A stretch of DNA of 64,000 nt from Sansalvadorimonas sp965243775 (GCA_965243775.1 CBDEWF010000043.1:45846-109845), one strand, 5' to 3'. Shown: positions 35,501 through 44,055, numbered from the stretch's first letter. Numbers and translations: made by a program. The notes: a model not told the origin generated them from the sequence alone.

Positions 35501-37017
35501 GTCATATGGATAGTACCATCAGTAAAAATATGCTGACGCTCTTTTGCCGCCCCCTCACTCCTGAAGTACTTGCGGAACTGGTGATACAACCAGCCCTCCC
35601 AGACCACTGGCCGATAGCTCTGAAAACCGGGGCGACAACAGCCATCATGGCTCTTTATCGCCACTATGGTGATATTCTGCCGGATGCATTATCTCCCCGG
35701 GATCTACAGGATATTTTGTCCCGTATCCATCAGGCTTTACGGTACGGTAATCAGGACCGCCAAAACCAGAAAGCTCAGGTTGTATTTACGCCACCCATGC
35801 AGGAGCAGGTCAACCAGATGGTTGATGAGGCATTTGCCGACAGTCTGGGCGGCCGTGTATCTGCCAACTGTCGCCTGCAGGCCGATGCCATCCGGCAGTG
35901 GTATCCGCTCCATTACCCTTGCGACAGCACACTCTCTGCCAAAAAGCAGCTCGCTTTCCAGGTATTTTTACAGGCCCTGCGCCAAAAAAATCCAGCTATC
36001 GATCTGGAAAGTACACCGGTTGTCAACCTGGTTCGCCACTACTGGCTGTTTCTGGACCAGCAAACAGTGTTGCTCCGCGGGCGGCGCAGCCTGATTGTTG
36101 AGGGCCCCGCCGGCTGGGGCAAGGATTTAATTGCCCGGTGTGTGCTTGTCCTTTGGGAAGATCAAAAGGCTGCAGTCACCCGTTTTGTCCATATAAATGC
36201 CTGCCCGGATCAGTGGGATGCCCAGATCAGAACCATAAGAGCCGCCATGGGAGATGGACGGATTGTGGTTATCAGCGAACTGAATCTGCTGCCCAGCCGT
36301 TATCTGGAGGGGCTGTTTAATGAGTATCTCAGCTGTGGTTATACGAAACCGGGATTTGCCCTGATCATGACAGTCAATCCCGGCTCACTGGGCGGGCGGG
36401 AAACCCTGTCAATGGCCTTGAAAAGCCGGTGCACCATCGTACAGCTTGAACGGCTGTCCCAATATGATCTGCAGGGTGTTCTCCAGCGACGTGGCTCTAG
36501 CCTCGCACTGAGTCAATGGTTATCAGGCCACTATCAGGCATTGGCCGATCTTCTGGAACAGCGGCAGGCTCCGATCCAGCTATGCCTTGATGACCTGTTT
36601 CGGGCCGCAAACGCTCTTCTGCCAAAAGACAGGAACGAATGGCCCACTGTTTTTGCCTCAGTATTCGGTCTGGCCCTGGGCTCTGTACACCAGACCATGG
36701 GCAGCCTGCAGGCAGCTGTTTGCCAAGCGGGGCAGCAAACTGGAAGGCCTGGTCAGGAGGAGCGTACCCGGATACTATTTTGTCAACTGAACAGCAAGCG
36801 GCGTATGCCGTTAACCCTGCAGATGCAGGAGCCTGATACGGCTCCTCATTGGAATGCCAGCAGGAAAACGCTCCTGTTGCCAGATACAGGAACCGTTGAT
36901 GAACTGCTGGAACTGGCTTGTTTAGTGCTTGAGCCCTGTCCCGGAACCATCTGGGGAAGTGGTCAGGGGCCATCGGGGGGGAGATATAACGACATTCGTA
37001 CATTTCACAATCGATAA
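32524..37017 (+). CDS. Giant protein with two AAA+ (midasin/MoxR-like) ATPase domains
   Basis: The frame from the ATG at 32524 (GGTGGGG just upstream) gives 1497 residues; it is open from 32413. The first ~800 residues are unassigned and lack a signal peptide. The first AAA+ domain has Walker A GVAGAGKSHMA at about 863 and Walker B PLLILDEANLA at about 940, then a GNPDHYDGR sensor region. The second has Walker A GPAGWGKDLIA at about 1194 and a Walker B-like VVISELNLL at about 1247, then MTVNPGSLGG. The DEANLA/SELNLL type of Walker B places them near the MoxR/midasin/dynein-like AAA+ clade, which remodels protein complexes. The end overlaps the transglutaminase-like frame at a run of seven G (36975-36981). 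Removing one G would continue the reading into that frame, so this could be one protein of about 2,200 residues. It interrupts the actP to DUF294 order of other gammaproteobacteria. Confidence 0.85.
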   Translation: MQDADSIRQRVTVPEQPSAEESSSPKVNKKRPCAAVESAPTSYFLEKKTALMATSCLDTSPLVGLEDVVHFIESDNQRQQVIQQCRDQSHGRVIPLRSPDNLNHHHLLQTVTCPPGGTLSVTEGRLFADDPLTLVLDLTEMTAGQIASMNDLLEIPPSCQGKRLGPSVRRVILVSESMLNPGFGKPGPDCWRRLQNFPIEHSCPGGQKEDVGVLSDKELLQERVTVAEDDSGSVSVNLAVAENWRIRLFGGMVLDDRGQVRFQPGALEGLQPADALILQDAPWDDPDFTITLARALREEGFEANGEWVSLPASVRLRYRKSSPQVLEVMKQRLVKMAEECPYLPDVEYCCLNSQSLEDAFCTVQIRGGISCAADSLSELLSGCQVLCITDPLSDGQWLRLLNRIAQIKPSPTLIDLTKAAKEHCPKTAGQIHCHIYRQEIRALAEPDPASVVYRITPQTRWDTLWLETRLLSRNSGRFDQDETALLQALRQGQAVVCHGLETCPDIALRLESLFANPPYLLVHGRKILLPEANLIFLWPENMPCPLSSLWQKQFQLKPLQGEPEKLFEEPLHQLMALLQALPASARKTYPAPPPWEAADFPALLAKQIELEMRQDCAHERLPVHYHKALHTLIVKCYRGDDEVYGYLKTSIKRLYPEEGDYLADGHALRQWLSLYPDADRSLLEQQFWSLVRHCPLMAFKEILPGGFKRPTREALDKLAGYITGAAEDEHRTELAGRLQVNASLAHQFRYYHGQRRAQIRDALSVAGELRKMKHIGISCQAKKLDNQINNIIEGHGHNCTEAINGVCNVLQYYFDGSLLQGDFHDLAEALVMGRRNSHYRQYRRIQQLAERVQLHGCVFLQGVAGAGKSHMARSVAGELKKMSGWENMPAPEVLSLGPETTAENLFGEQQLEERMDDDQSSSFVPGPVLRWAMAENPPLLILDEANLAREGILAPLAGLNQNPPRICYNGRIYRLSDRHRVVLTGNPDHYDGRHMDSTISKNMLTLFCRPLTPEVLAELVIQPALPDHWPIALKTGATTAIMALYRHYGDILPDALSPRDLQDILSRIHQALRYGNQDRQNQKAQVVFTPPMQEQVNQMVDEAFADSLGGRVSANCRLQADAIRQWYPLHYPCDSTLSAKKQLAFQVFLQALRQKNPAIDLESTPVVNLVRHYWLFLDQQTVLLRGRRSLIVEGPAGWGKDLIARCVLVLWEDQKAAVTRFVHINACPDQWDAQIRTIRAAMGDGRIVVISELNLLPSRYLEGLFNEYLSCGYTKPGFALIMTVNPGSLGGRETLSMALKSRCTIVQLERLSQYDLQGVLQRRGSSLALSQWLSGHYQALADLLEQRQAPIQLCLDDLFRAANALLPKDRNEWPTVFASVFGLALGSVHQTMGSLQAAVCQAGQQTGRPGQEERTRILFCQLNSKRRMPLTLQMQEPDTAPHWNASRKTLLLPDTGTVDELLELACLVLEPCPGTIWGSGQGPSGGRYNDIRTFHNR

Positions 37018-39163
37018 ATACTTTGCCGGTGAACAGTATGATACAGATGATTACCGGCTGGCTTTAAGGCAGCTTGTGATTCAAGACGGTACGTTGCAGG
37101 ACGTCGAGATTCCCTGTGACCAGGGAGGCACTGAAAGCATCACCTGTTCTCGCTGGCCAGAGGGACGTTTGACTCTGGCTGAAAACCAGTCATCAGGTTG
37201 TGGTAAATTCGTTCTGTGTAAAAATAGGTGGACACCATTGCCTGGGCTGAGCGCCAGAGACAGGCTGGTTTATTTTGACTGCAGTCAGTGCCAGGGAGAA
37301 GAGAGCCCCCTGGAGCTGGGCAGAGGCCGGGAGACAGGACAGCTGCTGGTCAGGTTGGACAAAGCGAGTCCCGTCACAGACTGTGTAATGCAACTGGCCT
37401 TTGTTGTTGAACCGGATCTGGCCTGCCTTGAACCCGTGCAGGAGGGAGAGCCTGTGCAGCTCCAGACAGATTTGTGTCCCTCCGCCATTCGGGAGAGACT
37501 GGACAGGGATGTGTTCAGTGCCAGTGCCCGGGGTTATCCGGCCTGCCAGGAGTTGGTACGGATAAGGAATACACCTGATATGGCTTTGCGGCTGAACCGC
37601 CTGGCCAACTGGTGCCAAAGTTTTTCCAGTGACCGGGATGTGCCGGGCCAGGGACTGGATCTGCTGGTCAACCTGATACGCGGGAAGCAGGGGGTCTGTC
37701 GGCATCGTTCCCGGGTATTCCAGGCCCTGAGCCACTACTTTGGTGTTATGGCAAGGATGGTTAAGAATACAGCCCATCGGTATATTGAAGTCAATCTGGA
37801 TGGCGGCAGCCGCTGGCGAAAAATTAATCTGGGAGGTGGTGGCAGCTATACATGGGAAGAGATAGAGCTGCCACTCTGGAAGCGTGTGGATCTGTCTATA
37901 GTTCAGAAAAATAGCAGAGGGGGCCTGTCTGTTGGTGATCAATTTAAACAAAATGTACTGACTCTTTTGGATAAAGGTTTCTGTCAGCAGCAGTGGCAAC
38001 CACTGTACCAGTTTCTTGCTTCAAAACTCCCTTCTGTTTCTCAATTAGAAGCTCTAGGTATCATAGGCTTCTATGCTGGCCATTTTAGAGAAGGAGGATC
38101 CAGAAAAGATGAAGCTGAAAGACGCTACAACCTTTTTTTTAATCTAGACTGGCCTGGTATTTTCACAAAATGGCATGATCTTATAAGCCAGATATCCCTT
38201 GCGGCTTCTGCTACAGGCGCTACCAGCGGTATCAGTGCTACCAGGGAAGGAGTAACAGAAAAATTTCATTACGTTCTTTTCAGCATACGGGAGCTGTGGA
38301 AGAATAGGCTAGTATCCGATACAACTTATTTTGACAGGATCAAACAGTTCCTGCCTTTGATTCGAGGGGGCATTGTTCCGGTTGACTTGCTGCTGCCTGT
38401 TCTGGAAGATGTCATCAGGAGTCCGTATGGGGGAGAAGCTGAAGGTTTACTGGATAGTTGTTATCAGCGGTTAATGCAGCCCCGGGAGTGGTCTGACGAG
38501 ATCAAGGAAGGGGCAAGTCTGCAGGATCGGGAGGAATTTGTTCTGGATCTGGGTGGTCAATCCAAAACCATGCTTCAGGCCCTGAACAGGGTATCTTTTC
38601 AGCGACAGTGGAGTCTAATCCCTGCCGGGGAGAGACTCGACATCACACGAATGGTGACAGGTCAGCCGTGTTATTCCCGTTTAGAGGAGGAAAGAGAGGC
38701 ACGGATGGTTGTTATCTGTTTGCCCCTGACCTTCTCTGTCGAGCATGAGTTTGCCAAAGACCGGGAATTGGTGGGTGATGAATATAACTGCTTTGCCAGA
38801 AGCAGTTTTCTATTTTGGCTGTTTCAACAGGATACACAGCACACCTGGCGATACCTTTGCCTTAATATGTCGCTTTATCGGGAAGGAAGCAGTTCTATTG
38901 AAATCCCCAATGGCTGTTATCCATCCCTGCACAAGTATCATTGCTCAACAGACCATGTAAGCTTGTGTCAAGCGACACTTAAAAAATATCTTGTATCAAC
39001 CGAAGATGATATTTCTCCAGCTATGGAACGGCGAATCAAAAAAGCTCTTGGTGACCCGGATGCTCTGGTCATTACTCCCGAGTTTTTTTCCATGTGTTAT
39101 AAAGAGTACCTTGAAACCATGGATATTGATTTATTGAAGGAATATGCTGGCAAACGGGTATGA
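36929..39163 (+). CDS. Transglutaminase-like cysteine protein, probably the C-terminal part of the AAA+ giant
   Basis: The frame of 744 codons starts at a TTG inside the AAA+ gene. No ATG with a ribosome site lies near its start, and good coding character (DITTFVHFTIDKYF) begins right at the G7 run, arguing for a frameshifted continuation. A transglutaminase-like core lies around codons 245-300: LIRGKQGVCRHRSRVFQAL with the Cys, MARMVKNTAHRYIEVNLDGG with the His, and RWRKINLGG, where the third catalytic Asp may be Asn or lie nearby. Such cores act as proteases, amidases or cross-linkers. In many bacteria MoxR AAA+ genes sit beside transglutaminase-like genes, so a direct fusion or split of the two is sensible. 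The remaining ~450 residues are unassigned. It could alternatively be a separate protein made by translational coupling. Confidence 0.75.
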   Translation: MSPVPEPSGEVVRGHRGGDITTFVHFTIDKYFAGEQYDTDDYRLALRQLVIQDGTLQDVEIPCDQGGTESITCSRWPEGRLTLAENQSSGCGKFVLCKNRWTPLPGLSARDRLVYFDCSQCQGEESPLELGRGRETGQLLVRLDKASPVTDCVMQLAFVVEPDLACLEPVQEGEPVQLQTDLCPSAIRERLDRDVFSASARGYPACQELVRIRNTPDMALRLNRLANWCQSFSSDRDVPGQGLDLLVNLIRGKQGVCRHRSRVFQALSHYFGVMARMVKNTAHRYIEVNLDGGSRWRKINLGGGGSYTWEEIELPLWKRVDLSIVQKNSRGGLSVGDQFKQNVLTLLDKGFCQQQWQPLYQFLASKLPSVSQLEALGIIGFYAGHFREGGSRKDEAERRYNLFFNLDWPGIFTKWHDLISQISLAASATGATSGISATREGVTEKFHYVLFSIRELWKNRLVSDTTYFDRIKQFLPLIRGGIVPVDLLLPVLEDVIRSPYGGEAEGLLDSCYQRLMQPREWSDEIKEGASLQDREEFVLDLGGQSKTMLQALNRVSFQRQWSLIPAGERLDITRMVTGQPCYSRLEEEREARMVVICLPLTFSVEHEFAKDRELVGDEYNCFARSSFLFWLFQQDTQHTWRYLCLNMSLYREGSSSIEIPNGCYPSLHKYHCSTDHVSLCQATLKKYLVSTEDDISPAMERRIKKALGDPDALVITPEFFSMCYKEYLETMDIDLLKEYAGKRV
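36975..36981 (+). repeat. Run of seven G at the AAA+/transglutaminase frame junction
   Basis: Seven consecutive G lie where the two large frames meet. With six, the reading is PSGGDITTFVHFTIDKYF without interruption. With seven, the AAA+ frame ends at 37017. This is a candidate slippage or phase-variation tract, or a sequencing error. Confidence 0.8.
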
Positions 39164-39167
39164 GCAT

Positions 39168-39268
39168 CCGGCCACATAGCGATAGCGGGCTATGTTCCCG
39201 GTGCCAGCAGAGCAAACTGTTTATTGGTCAGAAATATACGTTTCCACATAATCGGGACTGAGTACTTA
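39168..39268 (-). repeat. Degenerate partial copy of the IS630-related MITE
   Basis: On the minus strand it starts TAAGTACTCAGTCC and runs through ATATTTCTGACCAATAAACAG and CATAGCCCGCTAT. The same order is seen in the full element at 44056-44220. The distal inverted repeat is missing. It lies just after the transglutaminase-like gene. Confidence 0.75.
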
Positions 39269-39330
39269 TTCCAAATTATAACAGCCCTAAATCATAACAG
39301 TGCCAAATCAATAACAGCCAGGAAGCAGCT

Positions 39331-41130
39331 ATGAATGACCAGATTCGTTTTCAACACTCTCCTTTTGACTTGCTGACGGATATGCAACGTTCACAGCTTG
39401 TCAGAGCGGCTTCTCTCAGTTGGTTTAAACCGGGTGAAAAACTACTGAAGGCGGATTCCGAAGCACTTTCTCTAATGATTGTTCAGAAAGGCGTTATTGA
39501 AGAGCGTCATCATCAAGATAAAAAAAAGATTTATGCCCACTATGCAGAAGATGATCTGTTTGATGTCCGCGGACTTCTGGATGGCAGGGTAAAGCATGAG
39601 TATATCTGCCTCGAAGAGTCACTGATTCAGGAAATCCCTGCTGATCTGTTTTTGCAGATCTGCAGTGAAAACCAAAAGTTCCAAGATGGCCTGCAGGCTG
39701 ATCTGAGTGAAAAATATCATCGTCTCCATGAAGACTCCCGTCCCGAAATAGCAGACTTTCTGTTAAGCCGGATTGAGCGCAGCCACTGCCGTCCCGCTAA
39801 AACCGTATCGGGGCATTTATCACTGGCGGAGTCAGCCAAGATTCTGGAGGATGAATATCTGGATGCCCTGCTGGTTGATCTTGCACCTTCTGAAACGGGA
39901 CTGGGAATCGTTACCCGGACTGACCTGTTAAGAGCGGTTGCCATCAACAATGTACCGTTGAGCAGTGAAGTGGGCTCCATTGCTATTGCTCCTCTTATCA
40001 GTATTGAACTGGGGGATTACCTGTTCAATGCACTGCTTATGATGACCCAGCGTCGTATAGAACGGCTGACAGTTTTTGATGGTGATGAGCTGGTGGGGAT
40101 GATGGACCTGACCCAGATTCTCTCTCTGGCATCCAACCATTCTCACCTTCTGGCCATGCGCATCGTGCGGGCCGGCGCTGTTGATGAGCTGATAGATCTT
40201 TCACCGGAAATTGATAAGCAGGCCAGAAGCCTGTTTTCCAATGGTGTTCGCACAGGGTTTGTTATGCAGCTGGTTTCTACCCTCAATGATCAGCTGTTGA
40301 AAAGGTTGTTTGAGCTGCACTTTCCTGAACCGTACCAAAACAGCGTCTGTCTGCTGTCACTGGGCAGTGAGGGCCGGGGAGAACAGGTTCTGAAAACCGA
40401 TCAGGATAATGCCCTGATTATTGCGGATGATATTCAAAAGCCTGACCAGGAGATTCTGGAAGGGTTTACCAGGCTGTTGCTGGCCTGTGGCTGGCCCCGC
40501 TGTCAAGGCAATGTGATGGTATCCAACCCCCACTGGGTGTTAACCCAGAGTCAGTGGCAGGAACGGGTCTTAAGCTGGATGGATAACTCTGGCCCTGAGC
40601 ATATGATGGATATGGCCATGATGGCTGATGCCCGTGCGGTTGCCGGTAACGGGCAACTGCTGGACGAGTTTCGGGACAACCTGGAAGCTGTTATTGGCAG
40701 GCGTGAATCTTTCCTCTCAACCTTTGTTGCTCCCGCCTTGCAGTTTGATACCCGCCTGACCTTCTTTGGTCGCATAAAGGAAGGTCGTGACCATAAGATG
40801 GATGTCAAGAAAGCGGGTATTTTCCCCCTGGTTCATGGCATCCGTGCGTTAAGCATGGAGCAAAAAATCAGGGCGTTTTCGACCACTGACCGGCTGGAAG
40901 CCTTGAAAAACTCCGGTAAGCTGGAAGCGGATCGGGCTTCCAAACTGGAAGAAGCTTTCCTTGTGCTTAACCGTCTGCGACTGGAGCAGCAGATTGCTGA
41001 AACTTGCGATGGTAATGAGCTTGATCTGGATGCACTGGATTATCGCCGCCGGGATATGTTGCGCCACTGTCTGCATACGGTGAAAAAGTTTCATCAGTAT
41101 CTGCGCCACCACTTTCATATTGATGGATAA
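39331..41130 (+). CDS. DUF294 putative nucleotidyltransferase with cyclic-nucleotide-like and CBS domains
   Basis: This cytosolic 599-residue protein has a cyclic-nucleotide-binding-like fold at the N-terminus (about 1-130), a CBS pair (about 155-275, with RTDLLRAVAI and MMDLTQILSLA), then a DUF294 nucleotidyltransferase core with SLGSEGRGEQVLKTDQDNAL at about 345 (GS-x2-R-x-E and D-x-D metal-binding residues), and the DUF294_C helical end. GlnD-like transferases use the same core. In Pseudomonas the equivalent gene lies between actP and an exonuclease gene, as here, so it probably belongs to the acetate locus. The AAA+/transglutaminase giant has been inserted between it and actP. Its target for nucleotidylation is not known. 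Confidence 0.92.
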   Translation: MNDQIRFQHSPFDLLTDMQRSQLVRAASLSWFKPGEKLLKADSEALSLMIVQKGVIEERHHQDKKKIYAHYAEDDLFDVRGLLDGRVKHEYICLEESLIQEIPADLFLQICSENQKFQDGLQADLSEKYHRLHEDSRPEIADFLLSRIERSHCRPAKTVSGHLSLAESAKILEDEYLDALLVDLAPSETGLGIVTRTDLLRAVAINNVPLSSEVGSIAIAPLISIELGDYLFNALLMMTQRRIERLTVFDGDELVGMMDLTQILSLASNHSHLLAMRIVRAGAVDELIDLSPEIDKQARSLFSNGVRTGFVMQLVSTLNDQLLKRLFELHFPEPYQNSVCLLSLGSEGRGEQVLKTDQDNALIIADDIQKPDQEILEGFTRLLLACGWPRCQGNVMVSNPHWVLTQSQWQERVLSWMDNSGPEHMMDMAMMADARAVAGNGQLLDEFRDNLEAVIGRRESFLSTFVAPALQFDTRLTFFGRIKEGRDHKMDVKKAGIFPLVHGIRALSMEQKIRAFSTTDRLEALKNSGKLEADRASKLEEAFLVLNRLRLEQQIAETCDGNELDLDALDYRRRDMLRHCLHTVKKFHQYLRHHFHIDG

Positions 41131-41148
41131 AAGGCGGTTAAAGACAAT

Positions 41149-41763
41149 ATGGAAACTGCAATTACCGAGAAGCTTCGTTATAGCTGGCTGAATTTCCAGA
41201 ATCGAAACCGGTATGCCGACTTTCAGCGCCTGTTTGCCCCAGTGCCTGATGATGAATTTATCAGTCTGGATCTGGAGACCAGCAGTCTCGACACTGATAC
41301 CAATGAGATTCTGGAAATTGCGGCAGTGCCTGTCAGGGGAAGAAAAGTCTTTCCTGGAAAAGCGCTGGTGTTAAGAGTGCAGCCCGAGAAAGAGCTGAAT
41401 CCTGAATCAGTACCAGTTCATCAGATTCGTAGCAAGGATTTGGAAAATGCCCTGCAACCAAAAGATGCACTGGAGCAGTTACTGAGTTTTATCGGGCGTA
41501 GGCCTTTGGTTGGTTATAACATCCGCTTTGATCAAAAAATTCTGAGCCGGTACTGCCAGACATATTTTGGTTTTAAACTACCTAACGCTATTCGTGAGCT
41601 GTCTCACCGTTACTACCGTAAGAAGCTCTACAGTCAGCCGGAGCAAATCACCGACCTGCGGTTTGAGAAAATCTGTGAAGATCTGGATATACCCATACTG
41701 GAGCGCCATACAGCAAAAGGTGATGCACTTATGGTCGCTTTGGCCTGGCTGAAAATGATGTGA
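41149..41763 (+). CDS. 3'-5' exonuclease, DnaQ-like (DEDDh)
   Basis: The 204-residue protein has the exonuclease motifs in order: ExoI SLDLETSSLDTDTNEILEIA (D-x-E), ExoII VGYNIRFDQKIL (N-x3-F-D) and ExoIII ERHTAKGDAL (H-x-A-x2-D), which is the DEDDh catalytic set. Such proteins degrade DNA or RNA from 3' ends in proofreading, repair or RNA turnover. It starts 18 bases after the DUF294 gene and is co-transcribed with it. The pairing with DUF294 and actP is conserved in Pseudomonas. No domain beyond the exonuclease is visible. A perfect hairpin follows. Confidence 0.92.
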   Translation: METAITEKLRYSWLNFQNRNRYADFQRLFAPVPDDEFISLDLETSSLDTDTNEILEIAAVPVRGRKVFPGKALVLRVQPEKELNPESVPVHQIRSKDLENALQPKDALEQLLSFIGRRPLVGYNIRFDQKILSRYCQTYFGFKLPNAIRELSHRYYRKKLYSQPEQITDLRFEKICEDLDIPILERHTAKGDALMVALAWLKMM

Positions 41764-41812
41764 AGAGGATAACTGGCTGGAGTTGTACTGGAGCTGTACT
41801 GGAGCTGTAAGT

Positions 41813-41840
41813 GAAACACTCAGGTAAACCTGAGTGTTTC
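41813..41840. terminator. Bidirectional hairpin between convergent genes
   Basis: GAAACACTCAGG and CCTGAGTGTTTC form a perfect 12-bp stem with a TAAA loop. It lies between the exonuclease gene and the convergent peroxiredoxin gene, so it can end both transcripts. Confidence 0.75.
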
Positions 41841-41853
41841 ATAAAGCACAAAC

Positions 41854-42588
41854 TTATTTGGCCAGGTACTTTTCGAGATCATCAGCACCACCGATATGGT
41901 TACCGCTGATAAACACTTGGGGCCAGGTTAGCTGACCGGTTACAGCGCGCAGGCTGCGGTTACTGATACCTTTGCCCAGTTCAATTTCTTCAAACTGAAT
42001 ATGATGCTCTTTCAGCATTTCCTTGGCTTTGAGGCAGAAAGGGCAGCCGGGTTTGCTGAACACTGTTGCGAATGGGCGTTCGGCAGCATCCGGATTTATC
42101 TGATTCAGCATGGTGTCAGCGTCGGATACCTTGAAGGGATCGCCTGGCTCATGGGGTTCGATAAACTGCTGCTCTATAACGCCATCCTTTACCAACATGG
42201 AATAGCGCCAGCTGCGGTCACCAAAGCCCAGTTCCTTCTTGCTGACCAGCATACCCATACCGTCAGTGAACTCACCGTTCCCGTCGGGAATCAGGGTGAT
42301 GTTTTCAGCGTGCAGGTCTTTCTTCCACTCATTCATTACGAAGGTATCGTTAACAGATATACAGATAATATCGTCAACACCATTCTCTTTAAAAACTGGT
42401 GCCAGCTCGTTATAGCGGGGCAGGTGAGTGGAGGAGCAGGTTGGGGTGAAAGCTCCGGGCAGTGAAAACACGACAACAGTTTTATTCTTGAACAGGTCAT
42501 CAGTCGTCACATCTTTCCACTGGCTGTTATCAAGAACCCGGAAGGTGACTGACGGAATGTGCTGGCCGATACGGTTTTCGAGTTTCAT
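41854..42588 (-). CDS. Peroxiredoxin-glutaredoxin hybrid (glutathione-dependent peroxidase)
   Basis: This 244-residue cytosolic enzyme reduces hydrogen and alkyl peroxides with glutathione. Residues 1-165 are a Prx5-type peroxiredoxin with the peroxidatic Cys in FTPTCSSTHLP, where T-x2-C is conserved. Residues 172-244 are a glutaredoxin with CPFC in FSKPGCPFCLKAKEML and the GSH-binding segment TWPQVFISGNHIGG. The natural fusion is known from Haemophilus, Vibrio and other gammaproteobacteria. Its length and both active sites are complete. An OxyR-type site may lie in the ~230-base upstream gap, but I could not identify one. Confidence 0.96.
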   Translation of the reverse strand: MKLENRIGQHIPSVTFRVLDNSQWKDVTTDDLFKNKTVVVFSLPGAFTPTCSSTHLPRYNELAPVFKENGVDDIICISVNDTFVMNEWKKDLHAENITLIPDGNGEFTDGMGMLVSKKELGFGDRSWRYSMLVKDGVIEQQFIEPHEPGDPFKVSDADTMLNQINPDAAERPFATVFSKPGCPFCLKAKEMLKEHHIQFEEIELGKGISNRSLRAVTGQLTWPQVFISGNHIGGADDLEKYLAK

Positions 42589-42822
42589 GCTTATATTCTC
42601 TGTCTGTGGAAGTCATCTGACTTGATGGCAGTAGAATACAATCGGGATTGAAATTATGGTAATTGATTAGCGCTAATTAGTTGATAGTTTTCAGTAATTT
42701 TTTCTGCGTGTTCAGAGAAATTTGTAATTCGATTAGCTTTTGGTTAAAAAACATCCGGCTCGGAAGTGATAACTATAAATTGAGCTGTCATTTGAAGATA
42801 GGAATGTTTTGTGGGAAGGCAA

Positions 42823-43884
42823 ATGTTTATTAAAAGAGTTTTGCATCGATACCTGATCGATGGTCTGAGTGGTATGGCTCTTGGACTGTTTGCCACATTG
42901 ATAGTTGGTTTGATTATTAAGCAGATTGGTAGTGGTATTGGGGGATCTGCTGGTTCTTTTCTGATTCAGATTGGCAGTATCGCTATTGTGTGTACAGGGG
43001 TAGGCATTGGCGTTGGCGTTGCTCATAGACTGATGGCTCCCAGCCTGGTTACTTATGCAACAGCGGTGACCGGCATGTTTGGAGCCTATGCCGGCAAGAT
43101 TGTCGGAGGAGGTGTGATTGCTGGTAGTTCCGTCAGTCTGTTTGGGCCTGGTGATCCTCTCGGGGCATTTCTGGCAGCACTGGCTGGTGTTGAAATAGGC
43201 CGGCTGGTGAGCGGTAAAACCAGACTGGATATCCTGATTACTCCATTTGTGACCATCGTGACCGGGGGCATTGTCGCAATGATTATTGGCCCACCCATTT
43301 CCCAGTTTATGACGTCACTGGGACAGGTCATTGTCTTTGCTACCCAGCAGCAACCGTTTGTTATGGGAGTGCTGGTTTCTGTCTGTATGGGAATTTTCCT
43401 GACCCTGCCCATAAGCTCGGCAGCTATTGCCATTATTCTTGGGTTAAGTGGTCTGGCAGCTGGTGCGGCAACTGTTGGCTGTGCCTCCCAGATGGTTGGC
43501 TTTGCTGTAGCCAGTTATCGGGAAAATAAGCTGAATGGTCTGCTTGCCCAAGGGCTGGGTACATCCATGTTGCAGATACCCAATATTGTTCGCAACCCTT
43601 TAATCTGGATTCCGGCAATTACCGCCAGTGCCGTTCTGGGGCCTGTAGCAACAATGATGTTTGGAATGGAGAATAATCCCAGTGGTGCCGGTATGGGGAC
43701 AGCCGGTCTGGTTGGCCCGATCATGACCTGGAATACCATGATTGGCTCAAGTTCTACCATGATCCTGCTTTTTAAAATCATTTTAATACACTTTATTTTG
43801 CCGGCAGCTATTGCTCTGCTGGTGTCTGAGTTTCTGCGCAAAATTGGCTGGATTAAAATGGGTGATATGCAATTAAGATCCTAG
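42823..43884 (+). CDS. PTS EIIC-like membrane protein (PTS_EIIC_2 family)
   Basis: This 353-residue inner-membrane protein has about 9-10 hydrophobic segments separated by Gly-rich loops. Segments such as GLIIKQIGSGIGGSAGSFL, GDPLGAFLAALAGVEIGRLV and LSGLAAGAATVGCASQMVGF match the PTS_EIIC_2 family, which resembles sugar phosphotransferase EIIC subunits but has no associated IIA or IIB here. I chose the ATG at 42823 (GGAAGG 4 bases upstream) over a GTG at 42811. Sugar substrate and phosphorylation partner are not given by context. It stands alone, divergent from the peroxiredoxin gene. Confidence 0.82.
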   Translation: MFIKRVLHRYLIDGLSGMALGLFATLIVGLIIKQIGSGIGGSAGSFLIQIGSIAIVCTGVGIGVGVAHRLMAPSLVTYATAVTGMFGAYAGKIVGGGVIAGSSVSLFGPGDPLGAFLAALAGVEIGRLVSGKTRLDILITPFVTIVTGGIVAMIIGPPISQFMTSLGQVIVFATQQQPFVMGVLVSVCMGIFLTLPISSAAIAIILGLSGLAAGAATVGCASQMVGFAVASYRENKLNGLLAQGLGTSMLQIPNIVRNPLIWIPAITASAVLGPVATMMFGMENNPSGAGMGTAGLVGPIMTWNTMIGSSSTMILLFKIILIHFILPAAIALLVSEFLRKIGWIKMGDMQLRS

Positions 43885-44055
43885 ATTTATCAAGGTCTGA
43901 AAACAGATATTAAATAATATTAGCTTTTTTTATGATGTTTCATGCCTGTCTTTTTTAGGTTGTGAAATAGCTGTCTCAACAGCTGCCATTTTACCGCAAA
44001 ACAACAGGGGCAGGTATTTCGCACCTCATCCGATTTTTTAACCGGACAGCAGTGA
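43885..44055. other. Short intergenic stretch before the MITE and IS remnants
   Basis: No gene is seen. From here to 44357 the sequence is a patchwork of small element remnants, listed separately (44056-44220 and 44224-44350). Confidence 0.5.

Noticed and set aside
32524..39163. AAA+ giant as a known antiphage defence system
   Set aside because: Two AAA+ domains plus a transglutaminase-like core match no defence system I can name, and no nuclease or other defence gene is adjacent. Only the open question is reported.
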